From an uncultured Coriobacteriaceae bacterium (GTDB lineage Bacteria; Actinomycetota; Coriobacteriia; Coriobacteriales; Coriobacteriaceae), in the NCBI GenBank assembly GCA_944320725.1, contig CALUIM010000008.1, positions 1-64,000 of the forward strand: 64,000 nucleotides of DNA, written 5' to 3'. The notes under the pieces were generated by a model. It was not told where the DNA came from and did not search any database. It saw only the letters and a list, made by a program, of their open reading frames with translations. Positions 24,391 through 33,786 of the stretch are shown piece by piece. The translations under genes and the position numbers were made by a program. The first letter of the stretch is position 1. Each line of letters starts with the position of its first letter.

Positions 24391-25604
24391 TTCAGCATCC
24401 TCCGAATTCGAGCGAGAACAGGGAGACGGGAATAGATTCTGCGAGAGATAGACAGCCGGTAGAACTTCCTTGCAACGTAGGAGAATCCTCTTGATTTGAG
24501 TGCTGCGTACACTTCCTTTCTAGCAGGAGGCAGCTCCTTGCCTCGAACGAGACCCGCGTTGTGCTCGATTGCCGTTTGCACATCTTGCTGGGAGACCTTG
24601 AAGCTCTCCTTTACCGAATCCCACAACCGATCGCCAGCCCGTGTGTTTGTCAGGACCATGGAGACTCCGTTTTTCGCGTCGAAGGATGGGTCTACTTCCT
24701 CAATGCCCCAGAAGCTGCCGAGTGTGATGTCGGAGACGCGTTCGGCCGATGCGTAGCGACAGTCATAGCAGGGCATGTCGAAGCAGTCGCATTTCCCGAA
24801 CGCATGGTGGTACGGAACCTCGCGGTAGTCGTCTATGGTTACAGACGACACTTCACCCGATGGCCTCTCGAACTCCACGACCGTCGTGTGGGAGAAACCG
24901 TTCTTCCTCTTGTCCCTGAACCTGAAATCAACGATTCGGCCTTTTAGCTTCCGCTCCAAATCCGATATCTGTTCGGCGAAGAAACCCGGGCTTGGGACGC
25001 CATAACAGGGAAAATCAACCGTCAGGAGATTCTCAGGCGAACCGCCGAGATACGACTTCGCTGCCGCAACCTGGCAGGGCAGACCAGAGAAGAGCACCTG
25101 CCTGCCGGACGCTAGCGAGCGGCCTATACCTGCGTAGACATCCTCCCCGATTAGGCTCTGGACGTATTTCGACCCAGACATGCGCCGGACCATCTCCAAG
25201 TTGTCCGTTAGTGCGTGCACAGCCCTCATCTCCTCGTCCCATACGACACCGCAGACGAGGCCGCCATGCCTGATGACGCTCGAGGCGAGCGCACGGAACG
25301 CACCCCCGCTCGTGGACTCGAGCAGCTCCCCGACATCAACCGACTGAGCGGCGAAAGCGCTCTCGAGGGCAGACCTTTCGCACGTCTGCACGAGGTGACA
25401 GGCTCCTGCGCAGGCACCGCAGCCCGTGCACCTCGAAGCGTCGAGCTTGGGGCGATAGAATCCCTCATCGTTCGGCCCCTGCATGATTGCCGAATTTGGA
25501 CAGGCCGCCACACAGGCGAGGCAGCCCGTGCACTCTTTCTCGACCCGCTTGGCGCAGCACCCGTCATCGGCCTGCCCCCGTTTTTCCGAAACGACCGCGC
25601 ACAT
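24387..25604 (-). CDS. F420 dehydrogenase beta-like iron-sulfur protein 1
   Basis: The 405-residue protein has two 4Fe-4S motifs near the N-terminus (CTGCLACVAACP at about 25-36 and CTGCGACAGACH at about 58-69). The FrhB/F420 hydrogenase-dehydrogenase beta domain follows, with SSTSGGAF-like and LFSGLPCQVAAAKSYL blocks. Proteins of this family are frequent in capsule and exopolysaccharide clusters, often next to pyruvyl transferases, but their reaction is not established. They likely transfer electrons from ferredoxin or a flavin to a sugar or lipid-linked intermediate. It overlaps the flippase gene and lies 6 bp after its paralogue. Confidence 0.85.
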   Translation of the reverse strand: MCAVVSEKRGQADDGCCAKRVEKECTGCLACVAACPNSAIMQGPNDEGFYRPKLDASRCTGCGACAGACHLVQTCERSALESAFAAQSVDVGELLESTSGGAFRALASSVIRHGGLVCGVVWDEEMRAVHALTDNLEMVRRMSGSKYVQSLIGEDVYAGIGRSLASGRQVLFSGLPCQVAAAKSYLGGSPENLLTVDFPCYGVPSPGFFAEQISDLERKLKGRIVDFRFRDKRKNGFSHTTVVEFERPSGEVSSVTIDDYREVPYHHAFGKCDCFDMPCYDCRYASAERVSDITLGSFWGIEEVDPSFDAKNGVSMVLTNTRAGDRLWDSVKESFKVSQQDVQTAIEHNAGLVRGKELPPARKEVYAALKSRGFSYVARKFYRLSISRRIYSRLPVLARIRRMLK

Positions 25605-25610
25605 CAGCGA

Positions 25611-26777
25611 TCAGTCCCCGAGCCCCGCGGAGGGCGGCACGGAGTGCCCCCCCCCTGCATTCCTAAGCCGATTCATCCGCGCCATCCTCGCATGCTCCTT
25701 CTCGAAGTAGTCGCCGCACACCGCTTCCACGCCCGCATCTGCCAGCACGGAGAAGAACTCCTCCCTTTTCGACACGGCGTATCCGTGTCGATACACCGAC
25801 ATATCGAATCCCTTGACCGGGACCTCGGTGACCGCGCCTCCCAAAGAAGCAAGCGCAGCTTCCCCCTTCCGCGTATTGGCGAGAACCAGTGACGTACCCA
25901 GGTCGTCATCGTTCTCCTCGTCTATCAGCCAGTAGTCTGCCAGCGTCACATCCGACAAGTGGCGCCTGTAAAGATCGCAGTCATAGCAAGACCTGCGCAG
26001 GGAATAGTTGTGCAAGAAGAAGAAGTACTGGCAATTGTCCAGCGACGCCTCCTCCTCGACGGCTCCATCCGCGTAGTACCAGCGCATATGCTGCTCGCGC
26101 CAACCGTGCTCCTTCTCGCGGAACGTAACGTCCGTGACAGGAACCCCGCGCCTCGATTCTTTGAGACGCACGTAATCCGAGAACATGCCAGGGGACGGAA
26201 CCCCATGGCAGAAGAAATCGACGGCAAGAAGGTTATCGCGCATGTCTCCTAGGTACAGGGATAAACCTGCTATTTGGCACGGAGTTCCGCAGAACAGGAC
26301 TCGTCTGCCGAACTTGAGCGCTGCCTCAACATCTCGATAGCAGCTGCGAGCATCGCTCTGTGCATACTTCGAACGCAGGATGCGCGCCAGGTCCACTTCC
26401 TCCGACGACCTGTGAACCACGCTTCGCGTCGCAGCGTCATAGACGGCGCCGAATACGACTCCTCCCTGCTTCTGAACGGTGTCCGCAAGGAGGCCGAAGA
26501 CGCCGCCGGAGGATCCAGCGGCCCTTGCGACAGGGTCGGAGGCATAGCACCCTGCGACCTGAATCGGTTCGTTTTCGTTAGGTTCATTGTCTACTTGACA
26601 GCACTTGATACACACACTGCAGGCGATGCACTTCTCATTATCGATCGCAGGCTGGTCAAATCCCTCGGCATCGCGATCCATCATGAGAGCGCCCGTCGGA
26701 CAAGCAATGGCACAAGCGCCACAACCCGTACAGAGATATTCGATCCCCTCTATGTCTTTGACCGTTGCTTTTGCCAT
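25611..26777 (-). CDS. F420 dehydrogenase beta-like iron-sulfur protein 2
   Basis: From ATG 26777, behind AGGAG, the protein has 388 residues; longer in-frame starts would overlap the pyruvyl transferase gene. Two 4Fe-4S motifs are visible: CTGCGACAIACP (about 16-27) and CIACSVCIKCCQ (about 43-54). The FrhB-type domain then shows AAGSSGGVFGLLAD, SKYAQSDARSCY and VLFCGTPCQIAGLSLYLG. It is clearly a diverged paralogue of the adjacent gene, so the locus needs either two partners or two steps. The substrate is unknown. Confidence 0.85.
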   Translation of the reverse strand: MAKATVKDIEGIEYLCTGCGACAIACPTGALMMDRDAEGFDQPAIDNEKCIACSVCIKCCQVDNEPNENEPIQVAGCYASDPVARAAGSSGGVFGLLADTVQKQGGVVFGAVYDAATRSVVHRSSEEVDLARILRSKYAQSDARSCYRDVEAALKFGRRVLFCGTPCQIAGLSLYLGDMRDNLLAVDFFCHGVPSPGMFSDYVRLKESRRGVPVTDVTFREKEHGWREQHMRWYYADGAVEEEASLDNCQYFFFLHNYSLRRSCYDCDLYRRHLSDVTLADYWLIDEENDDDLGTSLVLANTRKGEAALASLGGAVTEVPVKGFDMSVYRHGYAVSKREEFFSVLADAGVEAVCGDYFEKEHARMARMNRLRNAGGGHSVPPSAGLGD

Positions 26778-26781
26778 ACTC

Positions 26782-27933
26782 CTATTCACCAATCCCAGCA
26801 AGTGCGCGATCGAGGAAGTCCATGCTGAAGGAGCGCCAATCATTGAGTCTTTCGTGCACGTCATCAAAATCGAGATTGGCGTCAAGCGCAGACGCCCATT
26901 CCGACGGAGCCACTGTATATCTTGCCTCGAGGCCAAGGCGACGAAGAAGCCCTTCCATGCGCGAGTTCATGGATTTCGCCGAACCAGGGACATCGCGCGG
27001 GAACACAATACAGGGACGGCGGTAGATCACCGAGAACACCGTCGCGTGGAACGAGTCCGTACAGACCAGCTCGGCCCCGCGCATGATTGCGAGGAACTCC
27101 GAGGGGCCTATGTTCCAGCGCGTCTTGAACACGGGATCGACCGCAGCGGGAATGTTGACGACTTCGAGGCCGAGCTTCCTCGCGGTCTCCTTGATGAGCT
27201 TGTCGTACTCACTCCGCTCGCCGAATTTGTACACGGCGATATAGCGATCGGGCAGCCATTCCGGCTTCTTTGCGATGGCATCCCAATCGGAGGCGGTGAG
27301 CAATAAGGTCGGGTCGACCACGACGGGTGCTTCGATGCCTGCGTGCTCGGCGAGAAGCCGCGCGCCGCTATCCTCCCTTACCGACACGAAATCGATGTGG
27401 CCCACGTATTCGGAGAGGTTTTGTTTGCAAGCTTCGGGAATGATTGAGACCCCGAAGCTTGGAGCATAGGCAATCGTTCTGGCTTTACCAGAGGCGAACT
27501 GCAAGAAGTAGCCTGGATCGTTTTTGCCGCCATGCACTCGGGGGTTCCATACTTGGTCGCTTCCGCAGACAAAGGCGTTATAGCGACCCACTTGCTCCTG
27601 CAGCGTGCTGTAGTCAACGCGTGCGGGTGACAGTGAAAGATGATCTTTAAGAAACTCCTTGAATAGACATTCTCTAGTCATACGCTTTCTTTTTGTCGCG
27701 ACAACCGCCAAGCTCTTCGTCAGCGAGTCACCTGATAGAAAAACCCCTTTGAATCTTGCGGCATATCCGGCCTTCACACCCAAGGCGGGCTCTTTCTCGC
27801 CCTGATATCGTATATCCTCTGCCTGAAAGCCGCGCTGCTGTAAATAAAATTGCAATGCGTACGCTTGCAGAACAGCACCATAATTGTCGCTAAAAGACGG
27901 TGTTGATGTGAGTATTCCGATTTTTGCCGACAT
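26782..27933 (-). CDS. Polysaccharide pyruvyl transferase family protein
   Basis: The 383-residue protein carries the family opening GILTSTPSFSDNYGAVLQAYALQFYLQQ, with FVCGSDQVWNPR and a later VCTDSFHATVFSVIY block. These are the hallmarks of the CsaB/WcaK pyruvyl transferase family, which puts ketal pyruvate on a sugar from phosphoenolpyruvate. In glycan loci this adds a negative charge to the repeat unit. It lies 4 bp before the iron-sulfur gene and directly abuts fnlA. The acceptor sugar is not deducible. Confidence 0.87.
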   Translation of the reverse strand: MSAKIGILTSTPSFSDNYGAVLQAYALQFYLQQRGFQAEDIRYQGEKEPALGVKAGYAARFKGVFLSGDSLTKSLAVVATKRKRMTRECLFKEFLKDHLSLSPARVDYSTLQEQVGRYNAFVCGSDQVWNPRVHGGKNDPGYFLQFASGKARTIAYAPSFGVSIIPEACKQNLSEYVGHIDFVSVREDSGARLLAEHAGIEAPVVVDPTLLLTASDWDAIAKKPEWLPDRYIAVYKFGERSEYDKLIKETARKLGLEVVNIPAAVDPVFKTRWNIGPSEFLAIMRGAELVCTDSFHATVFSVIYRRPCIVFPRDVPGSAKSMNSRMEGLLRRLGLEARYTVAPSEWASALDANLDFDDVHERLNDWRSFSMDFLDRALAGIGE

Positions 27934-28989
27934 CTACTGAATCGCCTCGCTCTCTCGCCCCTCCAAAGCCAGCTGGACGTACTCGGCGGTCTTGATCTTC
28001 TCCACCGTCCCTGCCACGTCGAGTCTGCGCGTGTTGTGGCTCGTGTAGGAGTCGTCAGCCTGGGTCTGAACCGAGCCCACCGTGAAGCGGTCGTAGTTGA
28101 GGTCGCGGGAGTCGCAGGCCACGCGGAAATACTCGCCCATGTCCTCGGCGCGAAGCATCTCCTCGCGGGTCATCAGCGTCTCGAAGAGCTTCTCTCCGTG
28201 GCGGGTGCCAATTACCCTCGTCCCGGTCTTGCCGAACAGTTCCTGCACCGCCTCGGCCAGGTCGCCGATGGTGGCGGCCGGCGCCTTCTGGATGAAGAGG
28301 TCGCCGGGGTTCGCGTGCTCGAAGGCGAAGCGCACGAGCTCCACGGCCTCATCGAGGTTCATGAGGAAGCGGGTCATGGAGGGATCGGTGACCGTCACGG
28401 GCTCCCCCGCCTTTATCTGCTTGATGAAGAGCGGGATAACCGAACCCCTGCTGCACATGACGTTGCCGTAGCGCGTGCAGCAGATGGTGGTGCGTCCGGC
28501 GCCGTTCCTCGCGTTGGCGTAGATAACGGACTCCATGAGGGCCTTGGACTTGCCCATGGCGTTGATGGGGTAGGCGGCCTTGTCGGTCGAGAGGCACACC
28601 ACGCGCTCCACGCCCTCCTCTATCGCGGCGTGCAGCACGTTGTCGGTGCCGATGACGTTGGTGCGCACGGCCTCCATGGGGAAGAACTCGCAGGAGGGGA
28701 CCTGTTTGAGAGCGGCGGCGTGGAAGATGAAGTCGACGCCGCGCATGGCATCGCGAACGCTCTGGGCGTTGCGGACGTCGCCGATGAAGAAACGCACCTT
28801 GCCTGCGTGCTCAGGGTAGCGCTCCTGCAGGCGGTGGCGCATGTCGTCCTGCTTCTTCTCGTCGCGCGAGAATACGCGGATCTCGCCGATGTCACTTGTC
28901 AGAAAGTGCTTCAGCACGGTGTTGCCGAAGCTGCCCGTGCCACCGGTGATCATGAGGGTCTTACCGTTAAAAGGGGTGCTAGCGCCCAT
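27934..28989 (-). CDS. fnlA: UDP-GlcNAc 4,6-dehydratase/5-epimerase, FnlA/CapE type
   Basis: First enzyme of UDP-L-FucNAc synthesis. The 351-residue extended short-chain dehydrogenase shows LMITGGTGSFGNTVLKHFL, the FSRDEKKQDDMR block of the inverting dehydratases, and STDKAAYPINAMGKSK around the catalytic lysine and methionine or tyrosine site. This matches FnlA/CapE rather than PseB. The gene overlaps the end of the preceding glycosyltransferase gene by 11 bp. Its two pathway partners lie five genes downstream. Confidence 0.88.
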   Translation of the reverse strand: MGASTPFNGKTLMITGGTGSFGNTVLKHFLTSDIGEIRVFSRDEKKQDDMRHRLQERYPEHAGKVRFFIGDVRNAQSVRDAMRGVDFIFHAAALKQVPSCEFFPMEAVRTNVIGTDNVLHAAIEEGVERVVCLSTDKAAYPINAMGKSKALMESVIYANARNGAGRTTICCTRYGNVMCSRGSVIPLFIKQIKAGEPVTVTDPSMTRFLMNLDEAVELVRFAFEHANPGDLFIQKAPAATIGDLAEAVQELFGKTGTRVIGTRHGEKLFETLMTREEMLRAEDMGEYFRVACDSRDLNYDRFTVGSVQTQADDSYTSHNTRRLDVAGTVEKIKTAEYVQLALEGRESEAIQ

Positions 28990-30202
28990 CTTCTCCTCCT
29001 ATGGTCTCTACTAAAACGCAAAACGCCGATGGCGTGTTGTTCCAGAATCTGGTTTTGAGCTCGTCATACGAGATCGGCTCATGGTCGGCATCGAGATATC
29101 CGACTAGCCGCGCAGCTGCCATCGCAGGATCACCGCGCTCGTCGAGCATCAATGCATCCCCGTACCGCTCGAGATAGGGAAGGCTCGGTTCGGAATCGAT
29201 GGGGTAGGTCGCTATGATCGGCTTTCGAAAGGCCATGTACTCAAATATTTTCGACGGGGTCATATTGGCGAGTCGGTTCCCCAGCGTAAGAAGATAATCA
29301 GCCGATGATAGCAAGCGAGAAACCTCTTCGTGAGGCACCCTGCCCCTCATCTCGATCCGACCGTCTTTCGTGCATGCTTCAATCAGAGTGCGGTTGGTTT
29401 CGTCGCCCACAAACAATACGCGAAGCGATTCGTCGGGAATGAAACTGAGCACATCGATGAAGAACTTAGGAGAGCGTATTCCCCCGGGAAGCGTCCCAGC
29501 GTACACGATGGTCTTCGCCTTGCTTGGTCCGACGTTCGGTCGCAATTCAAGCGCCTCATTGATATCGAGAAGCGGCAGATCAAGAAAGCGCAGCTTGTCA
29601 AACCAGGGCTCGTCGCAGCAATGCTCCTCGTGGAAGCGTCTTGACGATTCCATCGCTACAACAGCGTCCGCGTTCTCAAGAAGCTGCCGGTTCCAGCGTT
29701 TTCCGCGCTGCTTGATCTCCTCGGCATTAAGAAAACGCGGCCCATGACCGCCGGTGAAGCTGTCTAGATACCATGCTATGAAGCGTAGCCTCGGGTTGTC
29801 CTTCTTCGCTTCATGAGAAGCGATAATGGCGTCAAGCTGTGTATAGGCCCCTATAACCACGTCAGCATCGAGGGAGGCGGCTACAACCGCCCTGGACACG
29901 CGCTTTGAGTATCGCTTCGAAATCAACGGCCACGAGCGCAGTGCACGAAGCATGCCCACTCGATTGACCGCAATCGCAATCTTTGTCGCCAAGCGATTGC
30001 CTTCAAAGCGCGCAAGCAAGTAGTCTATGCTCCTCGGCCTAATTCGAACGTAATCCACGAACGGTAAGCTGACGGAATCATCAATCTCGCGGTTGCAAAC
30101 CCACGTGACTTCGTGTCCTCGCCTCATCAATTCATCTATAACCGCTCTCGCGCACAGGCCATTTGCCGAAAAGCTTTGTAGGACAGCGACTACGATTTTC
30201 AT
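28979..30202 (-). CDS. Glycosyltransferase, GT-B fold (GT4-like)
   Basis: The 407-residue protein has a GT-B layout. The N-terminal half contains AVLQSFSANGLCARAVIDEL and the C-terminal half contains IVYAGTLPGGIRSPKFFIDV, VLFVGDETNRTL and the nucleotide-sugar site NMTPSKIFEYMAFRKPIIAT. The last block includes the EX7E-like signature of GT4 enzymes. It is soluble and would act at the inner face of the membrane on the lipid-linked sugar. Donor and acceptor are unknown. It overlaps the polymerase gene by 4 bp upstream. Confidence 0.85.
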   Translation of the reverse strand: MKIVVAVLQSFSANGLCARAVIDELMRRGHEVTWVCNREIDDSVSLPFVDYVRIRPRSIDYLLARFEGNRLATKIAIAVNRVGMLRALRSWPLISKRYSKRVSRAVVAASLDADVVIGAYTQLDAIIASHEAKKDNPRLRFIAWYLDSFTGGHGPRFLNAEEIKQRGKRWNRQLLENADAVVAMESSRRFHEEHCCDEPWFDKLRFLDLPLLDINEALELRPNVGPSKAKTIVYAGTLPGGIRSPKFFIDVLSFIPDESLRVLFVGDETNRTLIEACTKDGRIEMRGRVPHEEVSRLLSSADYLLTLGNRLANMTPSKIFEYMAFRKPIIATYPIDSEPSLPYLERYGDALMLDERGDPAMAAARLVGYLDADHEPISYDELKTRFWNNTPSAFCVLVETIGGEDGR

Positions 30203-31467
30203 GATTTCTCGCCCCCCTCACACCTGATTCGCTGCGTGTTCTCAACACGGAGCACGCCCTCAAGCAAGATGAGGAGGAAGGCAAACCTGTAGGAGAAGAG
30301 TATGGATTCGTACGCCATCACGACTGCAAGCAATACACATAGGGTCCTCGACACATGCCCATGACAGCGTAAAAAAAGTCGGGACATGAAGAGTGCGAGG
30401 AAGAGGAACCCGATGACCCCCGAGCAATTCAACGTCTGGAGCCATGATGCGCAGTAGTTCAACCCATCGGAATCGAACCCTGTCTCCAAGCCGTAGTACC
30501 CGAGATACGATCCCAGATTGTTTAGCCCCACGCCAACAATCTGATGGTACGGATCCATCAGCGAATAGCTTATGAAGCCCCTGAATACTCGATTGTCAAT
30601 CGACCCGCCGTCTATAAACCTGGAGACAGCAGACTCCATCCACTCGATACTATTGAATGGAAGGTAGACAACCGCGACCAACAATACGAGAGATATGACG
30701 AGATAGTCAGTTGCCGTTTTCTTCCTAAAGCATACAAAAGCAGCAGTGACGACAATCGTTGCGATGATGCCAGAATTGGCTGAGCTAAGAACATAAGTCA
30801 GGATCAAAAGCCCAAAGCGAATAGGGGATTTGCTCTCCTCGTCCATGGCAAACAGCGCTAGCGCTGGAATGGTGAAGAGCGCGTAATAGCTTGGCTCCAG
30901 AAAGAAGGAGGATGGTCTGAAATACCACTGATATCTGTCGGTCCAGTTCTCGAAGGATCTTTCAGGGGGAAAGACTAGGCTGTCGTCTAAAACAATGGGA
31001 AGATACCCTCCGAAAGCAAAGTGGTAGGCATACTGAGCTAGCAAATAGACAGCCGCAACAGTTACGACGACAAGATAGATGGACTTTACCCACGACCAGG
31101 AAAATCTCTTTCTTGCTATGAGAATCAGAACGCCATAGAACACCAACCTGGATACCGACGTAACGAATTCGCCCATGGAGAAGTATGGGAAGGCAAAACC
31201 CCCGACAACACTCAATGCGATTGAAACGCAGTAAAACCAAAACAGATAGCGGTCGAGATGAGAGCCCAGTTCCTTCCTGTCCGAAATCAGATAGCAGACA
31301 ATGAAGGGTATGAGGACGAGCTCGCCCAGGGAAATGACTTGGCCTATACCCGCATACTGCTGAAGAACAGGGAGGAGGATTACGAATATGCAAAAGCATC
31401 GGTCGACAATGCTCGGAACAGATACTCTGGAGAGGAGCGCATAACGTCTGACGGCCAGGTTCTCCAT
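30199..31467 (-). CDS. wzy: Wzy-like O-antigen polymerase
   Basis: A 422-residue polytopic protein with about 10-12 membrane helices and one long extracytoplasmic loop (about residues 155-195, including DSLVFPPERSFENWTDRYQW). This is the pattern of Wzy and O-antigen ligase-type polymerases, which are recognised by topology more than by sequence. Base composition is lower in GC than flanking genes, as is common for wzy. Its place among glycosyltransferases and a Wzx flippase supports the call. Confidence 0.8.
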   Translation of the reverse strand: MENLAVRRYALLSRVSVPSIVDRCFCIFVILLPVLQQYAGIGQVISLGELVLIPFIVCYLISDRKELGSHLDRYLFWFYCVSIALSVVGGFAFPYFSMGEFVTSVSRLVFYGVLILIARKRFSWSWVKSIYLVVVTVAAVYLLAQYAYHFAFGGYLPIVLDDSLVFPPERSFENWTDRYQWYFRPSSFFLEPSYYALFTIPALALFAMDEESKSPIRFGLLILTYVLSSANSGIIATIVVTAAFVCFRKKTATDYLVISLVLLVAVVYLPFNSIEWMESAVSRFIDGGSIDNRVFRGFISYSLMDPYHQIVGVGLNNLGSYLGYYGLETGFDSDGLNYCASWLQTLNCSGVIGFLFLALFMSRLFLRCHGHVSRTLCVLLAVVMAYESILFSYRFAFLLILLEGVLRVENTQRIRCEGGEKS

Positions 31468-31469
31468 AG

Positions 31470-32558
31470 CTAAACCCTCTCAAAAAAGGAGAGGATGGCC
31501 TCATCCGCTCTTTCGTTGTCTGCAAGAACCGACGCAAGCTCATCTGCGCAAGAAGCAGAAAACTCTACAAGGTCAATCCCGGTGAAGTAATTCGCGATAG
31601 CGTCTGCCAGGAACTCCGATTCGTAATCCACCGCTAGGCCAAGGCCCTTGGCCTCAATCTCGTCCCCCATAATCGAACCCTTAGTGCAGATTTGCGGCAG
31701 TCGGAACTGTAGAGCGTCATAGTATTTGTTGCCCATCGCCCCAACGGTCACGAAATCGTTCTCGTAGACGTTGTGAACGATATCCGTCTCCGAAGCAAAC
31801 CTCGCCCGCTCGTCGGGATAATAGGGACCGTGGAAGAAGACGTTGCCGTACCCGCATTGCGCCACATGCCTCTTCAGCCGTATCGCGACCTCTTCCTCGC
31901 GGCCGTTGTAGTGGAGCTCGAACCGCGAATCTCCGCCCAGAGCATCGATCATGGCCCTATTGGCGCGCTCGTGGCGAATCATGCCCCAGTAACGCACGCG
32001 AATAGGAGTGTCGGAACAACGATAGGCACCCTCTCCTCGATGCTCATAAGGGGTTTTGAGGAGATTGTGCTTGAGATACACGCCGCCCGCATTGCGCAGG
32101 TACTTCAGATAGGAAGGAGAGCTAGCAAGAACAAGGCCTGCGTTCTGCGAAAGTTTGAGGATGAGCCTCCTGTAGAACCCGAAGTTCTCATGGCTCACAT
32201 CCCGGTAGTCCAATACATACTTGTCCTGGTAGCGGCCGCTCAGCTGGTCGAGAATCGTTATCCCCGGAGTCGAGTGCAGGACGACGATACGGTCGTACCC
32301 CTCCGATTCGATCACGCCAAGCGCAAATTTCCGGAACCTGGCAAAATGGGGCAGCTTCTTCTGAATCGGGTCGGCGTCCTCAATGTGATCCTCGAAGACG
32401 AACGACCTGCTCACGCCCTCCGGCACAGGGGCGTCCTCTTTGCCGTTGCGGTTCCAGCTGATCAGGTGAAGCTCGTGTTTTCTGCCAAGCAGGGAGACGT
32501 AGTCGTACATATAGGGCATGTGCGCGATGCGGACGAATCCGAGCAGCAGCACCTTCAT
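31470..32558 (-). CDS. Glycosyltransferase, GT4-like
   Basis: A 362-residue protein opening MKVLLLGFVRIAHMPYMYDY. It contains a Rossmann-type IVVLHSTPGITILDQLSG and YVLDYRDVSHENFGFYRR segment and a C-terminal GNVFFHGPYYPDER plus GNKYYDALQFRLPQICTKGS region. This matches GT-B enzymes of polysaccharide loci. The motif set is diverged and the donor cannot be read. It lies 2 bp after the stop of its polymerase neighbour in the operon order and overlaps the next upstream glycosyltransferase by 4 bp. Confidence 0.78.
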   Translation of the reverse strand: MKVLLLGFVRIAHMPYMYDYVSLLGRKHELHLISWNRNGKEDAPVPEGVSRSFVFEDHIEDADPIQKKLPHFARFRKFALGVIESEGYDRIVVLHSTPGITILDQLSGRYQDKYVLDYRDVSHENFGFYRRLILKLSQNAGLVLASSPSYLKYLRNAGGVYLKHNLLKTPYEHRGEGAYRCSDTPIRVRYWGMIRHERANRAMIDALGGDSRFELHYNGREEEVAIRLKRHVAQCGYGNVFFHGPYYPDERARFASETDIVHNVYENDFVTVGAMGNKYYDALQFRLPQICTKGSIMGDEIEAKGLGLAVDYESEFLADAIANYFTGIDLVEFSASCADELASVLADNERADEAILSFFERV

Positions 32559-33769
32559 CGGGAGCCACCCCCGTCAGCGATATCGGCAAGAACGTCCGCC
32601 ATCTTCTTCACGCACACGGTACGTGACAGGTTCTTCCTCGCATATGCGCGGCCATGGCTGCGGAGGTGTTCGAGCCGACTCGAATCCCCGTGCAGCTCCT
32701 TAATGGCAGAGGCAAGCTCCCCGGCGTTGTCAATCTCGACGCATATCCCCAAGTCGTCGCGTTCCACCATCGCTGCATACAGGGAGTCCTTCTCAACTGA
32801 GCTCACTATCGCCTTGCCGCATGCGAGCAGAATGGGCATCTTCGAGGGCGTGCCCGTGTAGATGACCTCCCGCCGCAGTGGGATGAGGCATATGTCGCCA
32901 GCGGAGTACACATCTGGAACCATATCGACAGGCTGAAGAGGATAGAACTCCACGTTGGAGAGACCTTGCTCCCTCACCGCCTCGACGAACTGCTCTTTTA
33001 CGCATCCGTCACCGACGATCTGGATTACGATATCGGACTCGTCCCTCAGCAGCTTGGCGACCTCGAGCATGGTCCTCCAGTTAAATTGGAGCCCGATGCT
33101 GCCCGCGAATTGCACGTAGAACTTGTCCCGGGGTATGCCGAACTTCTCGACAAACCGGTTGCTCTCCCATTCGATATCATATTCGCGCCGATCGTCATAC
33201 CAAGGAGGCACAACTCGCAGCTTCTTGCGCGGACAGCCGGCTTTCGCGCACGCCTCGACCATATCCTCGGAGAGCACCACCACTGCGGAGGACATGCGGT
33301 AAACCAGCCGCGAGAGCAGATCCATGCCCGTATAGACCAGTTTGTTGATGTTCAGGCTTTTCGTCTGCCCCGGCCATACGTCGTAGACGTTGTAGAGCAC
33401 GGGCTTTCGAACGAATAGCTTGAGGAGCACTTCTTGGAAGAATACCGTCGGGCACGACTGGAGAAACACCGCGTCGCAATCCCGATGCTTCCTTGCGTAG
33501 GGGATCATCTGAAATGCATATTTCGCTTCGTCAAGGTATCGTTTGACGAAATTGCTCTTGTCTATGACCTTCCGTGGCAGCGTGTCGGACGTGAAGCCCT
33601 CCCTGCCGACAAGCGTCTCGGGCAGCGTATCGTACTCATGTTTTCGTTCGCTCTGGATGAGATGAACGCTATGGCCCAGCTTCAGGAACCCATCGATGAG
33701 CTGCTCCGCCATCTGATTGTTCGGACTGGCGGTATCAAAGCCGTCCATCGTGATGTAGAGAATATTCAT
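32555..33769 (-). CDS. WbuB-like glycosyltransferase (candidate L-FucNAc transferase)
   Basis: From ATG 33769 the product has 404 residues; the open frame extends upstream but would overlap the sugar transferase gene. It opens MNILYITMDGFDTASPNNQM and contains YNVYDVWPGQTKSLNINK, VQFAGSIGLQFNWRTMLE and GTPSKMPILLACGKAIVSS. These blocks are typical of the GT4 WbuB/CapM group, several members of which transfer L-FucNAc. Together with the FnlABC genes in the same operon, a FucNAc transferase role is likely but inferred. It is second in the operon, right after the initiating transferase. Confidence 0.85.
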   Translation of the reverse strand: MNILYITMDGFDTASPNNQMAEQLIDGFLKLGHSVHLIQSERKHEYDTLPETLVGREGFTSDTLPRKVIDKSNFVKRYLDEAKYAFQMIPYARKHRDCDAVFLQSCPTVFFQEVLLKLFVRKPVLYNVYDVWPGQTKSLNINKLVYTGMDLLSRLVYRMSSAVVVLSEDMVEACAKAGCPRKKLRVVPPWYDDRREYDIEWESNRFVEKFGIPRDKFYVQFAGSIGLQFNWRTMLEVAKLLRDESDIVIQIVGDGCVKEQFVEAVREQGLSNVEFYPLQPVDMVPDVYSAGDICLIPLRREVIYTGTPSKMPILLACGKAIVSSVEKDSLYAAMVERDDLGICVEIDNAGELASAIKELHGDSSRLEHLRSHGRAYARKNLSRTVCVKKMADVLADIADGGGSR

Positions 33770-33786
33770 TCGGACATCCTTTTCTG

